DNA from: Culex pipiens pallens | Lineage: Eukaryota; Arthropoda; Insecta; Diptera; Culicidae | Direction: 5' to 3' | Length of the DNA: 64,000 bases | Assembly: GCF_016801865.2 (NCBI RefSeq) | Contig: NC_068938.1 | Span: 212,377,734-212,441,733 of the forward strand | Shown: in pieces, positions 60,950-64,000 of the stretch | How the letters are laid out: each line of letters starts with the position of its first letter | Numbering within the stretch: the stretch's first letter is position 1 | Made by a program: the position numbers and the translations under genes | Notes under the pieces: generated by a model | Database searches by the model: none | What the model was told of the DNA's origin: nothing | The model's input: the letters and a program-made list of their open reading frames with translations, nothing else

Positions 60950-62010
60950 TAGGCCCGCGGACCGGATCCGGCCAGTGAAGCAATTTCATCCGGCCCGCGA
61001 CGGCTTTTCAAAGTAGTTCTATGACCGGGCTATTAAGGCTGTTCATGAAATATTAAATAAATAAATTGATTGTCTAAATTTAAAAAAAAATAACCTTGAG
61101 ATCAAATTTTAACATATTATAACAACATTTTTCATGTTTGAATTTAATTTTTATAATTTCTATATTGATATTTTTAAACTGAAAAATGGTACAAGAAAAC
61201 AAAGTTGGATAACTTTCGTAAAATAGTAAAATCTATGAAAAAAAACTTGGATTGTTGTCTAAAAATGTACAAAAAGACAAAAAAAAATTTCTTTCAGTTT
61301 TAACTGTGTTTACTTCAAATTGATATTTTTTTCTATTTTCTATTTTTTTCAATAAATCAGTGTACTATCGAGAAGATTCCGGAGCTCAAAGAAAACACGT
61401 TGTGCACGCTTGGTGGTCAGAACAAGAATCCCCGTTTTATTATTTCTCTGTCAGTGTGTGTGTTTCATGAGCAGGGCTGTGTCACTCATGTTATTAGCAA
61501 GGTATATCAATATAAAGGTAGCTAGGATACTACAATCAGTAATCAAAAACTAATGTATTTTTCCAGAACAAATTTTCAGTGAAAAAGTTTAAAATAAAAA
61601 GCTTCAAAAAGCAAATTATTCATACTGAAAATAGATCGCTGCTAATATTTTAATAATATTAAAAAAATGCCTCAAAATGAATCAAGAAATTAGGGAGCCA
61701 AAAATATATTTTTTCATAAACTTTGAATTTCGATGAATAACGAATTGAAAATGATTTAATATATATTTTTTACACTTTTTAAATTTTGTGTGTGTTTAAG
61801 ATCATTTTCAAAATTTGAATGAAGGTGCACAGTAACGCAAAAAGTTTTTTTTTTGTAAAGGATATTCGAATTCAAATTTCGTTTGAATAAATTTCCTCAT
61901 GCCTCATTGATTTTTTAATATTGTTGTGTTGAGGAAATTTAACTTAACAAAAACGACCATTGAAATTTTAATGTTTTTTTTTTTTGATAAAAAAATATAT
62001 CAAGGACACA
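60950..62010. mobile_element. Second hAT copy, ends degraded
   Basis: Matches 14850-15700: GGCCCGCGGACCGGATCCGG, CATCCGGCCCGCGACGGC, TAAGGCTGTTCATGAA, ACTAATGTATTTTTCCAGAA. It lacks the nested retroposon of the first copy but carries a solo LTR. The right terminus (GTTGGGCACCCC) was not found, so it is truncated at the right end. Confidence 0.85.
61361..61534. mobile_element. Solo LTR, 174 bp
   Basis: Begins TGTACTATCG and ends GATACTACA, with the direct 5-bp duplication ATCAG on both sides (61356-61360 and 61535-61539). It interrupts hAT sequence that is continuous in the other copy. Size, TG...CA ends and 5-bp target fit a Copia-type or similar LTR retrotransposon. Confidence 0.8.
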
Positions 62011-62079
62011 GACTATCACAAAATGCTTAATACATTGTAACATGTAAGGCAACTGACAGAAAAAAACAAAGTTTCAAGA

Positions 62080-63054
62080 AATTCGACGGTAACATTTCAA
62101 AAGGCATCATGTACATTTTGACACTTTCTGGGTTATTGCATATTCTGAAAGTACTCCTCATAAGCTACCTCTCCACCAAAAATGAGCAAAAGTTACTTCA
62201 GTAAAGTCTGTTGTATCATGATTTTAAATAAAGTTACATAAACAAAATCTCTACCATCAGCAGTCCCTGTTTATATAGCCCTGTCAACCTGTCAAACAAA
62301 AGACTACATGAACCTCGTGACGAAAAAAAAGCATCATGTAAAAAGCGCCATGTACATTCGGCGAAGAAAAACGAATCATAACAAGGCGTCCCCATCAATG
62401 ACAGCAGGGTGATATAGACATTGGTGATTTCAAAAGAAGTTATGTTTGTTTTTCTCAAATAAAATTACAGAAATCGATGCCAACATTTCAAAAAGCATCA
62501 TTTTCACACCATCCTTTTTGAGAAAAACGCATTTAAATGTTGAGCATCCATTTCAATTCCCATTTTAATATAAAGGCAAAATAAGATGTTCTAATGATAA
62601 CAAACGATGAAAAACGTTGCTTTTATTGGTACTTGATCATCCAAATTCAATAAAACATTATTTCCGTAATTTTATGTGAGAAAAACAAACATAACTTCTT
62701 TTGAAATCACCAACGTCTATATCACCCTGCTGTCATTGATGGGGACGCTTTGTTATGATTCGTTTTTCTTCGCCGAATGTACATGACGCTTTGTTCATGT
62801 TGCTTTTTTTTCGTCACGAGGTTCATGTAGTCTTTTGTTTGACAGGTTGACAGGGCTATATAAACAGGGACTGCTGATGGCAGAGATTTTGTTTATGTTA
62901 CTTTATTTAAAATCATGATTAAACAGACTTTACTGAAGTAACTTTTGCTCATTTTTGGTGGAGAGGTAGCTTATTAGGAGTACTTTCAGAATATGCAATA
63001 ACCCAGATAGTGTCAAAATGTACATGATGCCTTTTGAAATGTTACCGTCGAATT
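62080..63054. mobile_element. 975-bp palindromic foldback element
   Basis: Outer ends AATTCGACGGTAACATTTC and GAAATGTTACCGTCGAATT. Arms of about 390 bp (CAGTCCCTGTTTATATAGCC with GGCTATATAAACAGGGACTG) surround a centre of about 195 bp. Arms differ at a few positions. There is no coding content and no certain target duplication. Confidence 0.85.
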
Positions 63055-63112
63055 GTTTCTTTCAAAATTTAGAACTAAAACAACCACAACTTTTCCTTCC
63101 AGTCGATCTCGT

Positions 63113-63118
63113 TTTATT
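63113..63118 (-). terminator. Polyadenylation signal of bc1 subunit 8 gene
   Basis: AATAAA on the minus strand, about 53 bases past the stop codon at 63171. Confidence 0.55.
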
Positions 63119-63170
63119 TCCTTCCTAGTGTTGAATTTTACAGATAAGCATCCCCGAATCCGGACGAAAT

Positions 63171-63265
63171 TTAAACGTCGTTTTCAAAATCCTTCGGGTT
63201 CTTGCGGTTCAGCTGGGTGTGCAGAGTCTCGACGTAGTTGTACACCAGGTAGCCAACGACGAACG
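63171..63265 (-). CDS. UQCR-Q: bc1 subunit 8 exon 2
   Basis: Acceptor TTTTTGCAG on the minus strand. It encodes FVVGYLVYNYVETLHTQLNR and KNPKDFENDV, then TAA. The intron is 63 bp. Confidence 0.94.
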
Positions 63266-63482
63266 CTGCAAAAATAAGAAACATACCAGTTAGAACACAG
63301 ATCCAAGGGAATCTTCCAAATTTCTTACGCGGGGCCACGATGAAGATCTGCGACCGGATTCGCCGGAGCGTGTTCGGGATGGCCTTGGTCCACCAGTTGG
63401 CGAAGGCACGTTGCTCGAACGGCGAAATCTTGTGCGTCACGATGCCGCGCACCTTGGCCAGCTCACCGAATCCGTGACCCAT
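63171..63482 (-). CDS. UQCR-Q: Cytochrome b-c1 complex subunit 8 (QP-C), complete, 2 exons
   Basis: Complement of join 63171-63265, 63329-63482: 82 codons, the usual length for subunit 8. It begins MGHGFGELAKVRGIVTHKIS, contains SPFEQRAFANWW, then NTLRRIRSQIFIVAP, a single membrane span (PFVVGYLVYNYVETL) and the C-terminal RKNPKDFENDV. Known role: a small supernumerary subunit of mitochondrial complex III near the cytochrome b quinone site, in the inner membrane. It has no cleaved presequence. The ATG at 63482 is chosen because GHGFGELAKVRG is the conserved N-terminus. An acceptor at 63531 places a 5' UTR intron upstream. Confidence 0.95.
   Translation of the reverse strand: MGHGFGELAKVRGIVTHKISPFEQRAFANWWTKAIPNTLRRIRSQIFIVAPRKKFGRFPWICVLTGMFLIFAAFVVGYLVYNYVETLHTQLNRKNPKDFENDV
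63329..63482 (-). CDS. UQCR-Q: bc1 subunit 8 exon 1
   Basis: ATG at 63480-63482; donor GTAAGA on the minus strand, phase 1. The split codon makes Pro (APPFVV), matching the conserved VAPPF segment. Confidence 0.93.
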
Positions 63483-63530
63483 GGCGGAAGATTGTTTCTG
63501 GGGATGGTCTCGCGAGCTTACAGACGGGAG

Positions 63531-63840
63531 CTGTGAAAAGGCAAAAGAACAACAGACACCAGGGTAAATTACATAACCAAAACGCGACAAGAAAAAGGAA
63601 GTTTCTAGCTAGGTTCAATTTGACTAATTGGGTATCTTTTTGTGTCCAACTCAACACTGCACTTTTATCGACGGTTTCCAAAAATAAATTTGAATTTATA
63701 CGGCGTTTTTCTCGATGAAAAACTTGAATTTTCCGAAAAATAATTTTCACCAACCTTCAATCGACAAGCGATGGAGACAATACAGAACTGTCAAACTTGA
63801 GAAAAGGGATTTCACAATTAGGTCGACACCATACACGCAA
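63531..63840 (-). promoter_or_regulatory. 5' UTR intron and upstream region of bc1 subunit 8 gene
   Basis: The minus strand reads CTTTTCACAG just before 63530, giving a 5' UTR exon of about 48 bases. A donor-like GAAG/GTTGGTG near 63757-63764 could end an upstream non-coding exon. The transcription start is not determined. Confidence 0.4.
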
Positions 63841-63842
63841 AA

Positions 63843-64000
63843 TCCAGATAACACAGATCTGTGTAAAATTTGACACAGATCGCCCAAAACCTGGAATACA
63901 CAGAATCTGTGTAAAAGCCTTGTACACAGATCTGTGTTCAGGCGTTGTCTGTCAAATCTGTGTAAATTTCCAACCAGCAATCTGTGTAAAATTTTACACA
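63843..64000. repeat. Inverted-repeat element with CACAGATCTGTG motifs, cut by window end
   Basis: ACACAGATCTGTGTAAAATT occurs and recurs in both orientations (AATTTGACACAGATC, TACACAGATCTGTGT, AATCTGTGTAAAATTTTACA). This looks like a MITE or foldback whose right part is outside the window. Confidence 0.65.

Larger units (their letters stand above)
60774..63170. other. Convergent intergenic region, Inx7 to bc1 subunit 8
   Basis: Inx7 3' end, second hAT copy with solo LTR (60950-62010), palindrome (62080-63054), and the 3' UTR of the minus-strand gene. No additional gene. Confidence 0.7.

Noticed and set aside
63171..63590. 139-codon version of the bc1 subunit with a longer N-terminus and retained intron
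   Set aside because: The conserved family N-terminus begins at the ATG at 63482, and the 63-bp intron has perfect GT/AG sites restoring the conserved APPF segment.

Overview
This is eukaryotic, insect-type genomic DNA: AT-rich, with GT-AG introns, long introns filled with small transposons, and no bacterial-style operons. The protein-coding content (NELL, TTLL1, innexin Inx7 and cytochrome bc1 subunit 8), the intron texture and the density of MITE-like elements fit a mosquito, most likely a culicine such as Culex. The species is an inference; no species-diagnostic sequence was identified.

Layout. (1) 1-~40,480, plus strand: eleven exons of a NELL-type secreted glycoprotein gene (TSPN/laminin-G end, coiled coil, VWC modules, six EGF modules, VWC modules, Ser/Thr-rich tail), with its 5' exons upstream of the window and a probable long 3' UTR. 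Its introns hold MITEs, a hAT element with a nested retroposon, a pogo/Tigger-like element carrying an inverted 144-bp tandem array, long palindromes and other arrays. (2) 43,098-54,788, minus strand: a complete four-exon TTLL1 tubulin polyglutamylase gene of 410 codons. Its 10.3-kb first intron holds two near-identical 1,795-bp elements in inverted orientation, and between them a piggyBac-like element (TTAA ends) carrying an inverted 153-bp tandem array. (3) 56,310-58,680: a 2.3-kb minisatellite (9-bp then 7-bp units) between the divergent TTLL1 and Inx7 promoters. (4) 59,059-60,773, plus strand: a complete four-exon innexin, closest to Inx7. (5) 60,950-63,054: a second hAT copy hit by a solo LTR, then a 975-bp palindrome. 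(6) 63,171-63,482, minus strand: a complete two-exon gene for cytochrome bc1 subunit 8.

The four genes are functionally unrelated. NELL is a secreted signalling or adhesion protein, TTLL1 modifies axonemal and neuronal tubulin, Inx7 forms gap junctions, and subunit 8 belongs to mitochondrial complex III. NELL and TTLL1 converge; TTLL1 and Inx7 diverge; Inx7 and the bc1 subunit converge.

The strongest unexplained pattern is a repeated architecture: tandem arrays arranged as inverted halves, at 1.8-3.1, 20.7-23.7, 31.7-33.1 and 47.4-51.4 kb, plus simple palindromes at 28.2-28.9 and 62.1-63.1 kb. Two of the arrays sit in unrelated transposon chassis (TA-flanked CAGTTAAACC ends, and TTAA-flanked CCCTTTCAGG ends), yet their units share two conserved blocks at nearly the same spacing. 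Because all but the last lie in introns or gene-proximal DNA, transcripts across them would fold into long hairpins. This resembles insect hairpin-RNA/endo-siRNA loci and is the main hypothesis offered here.
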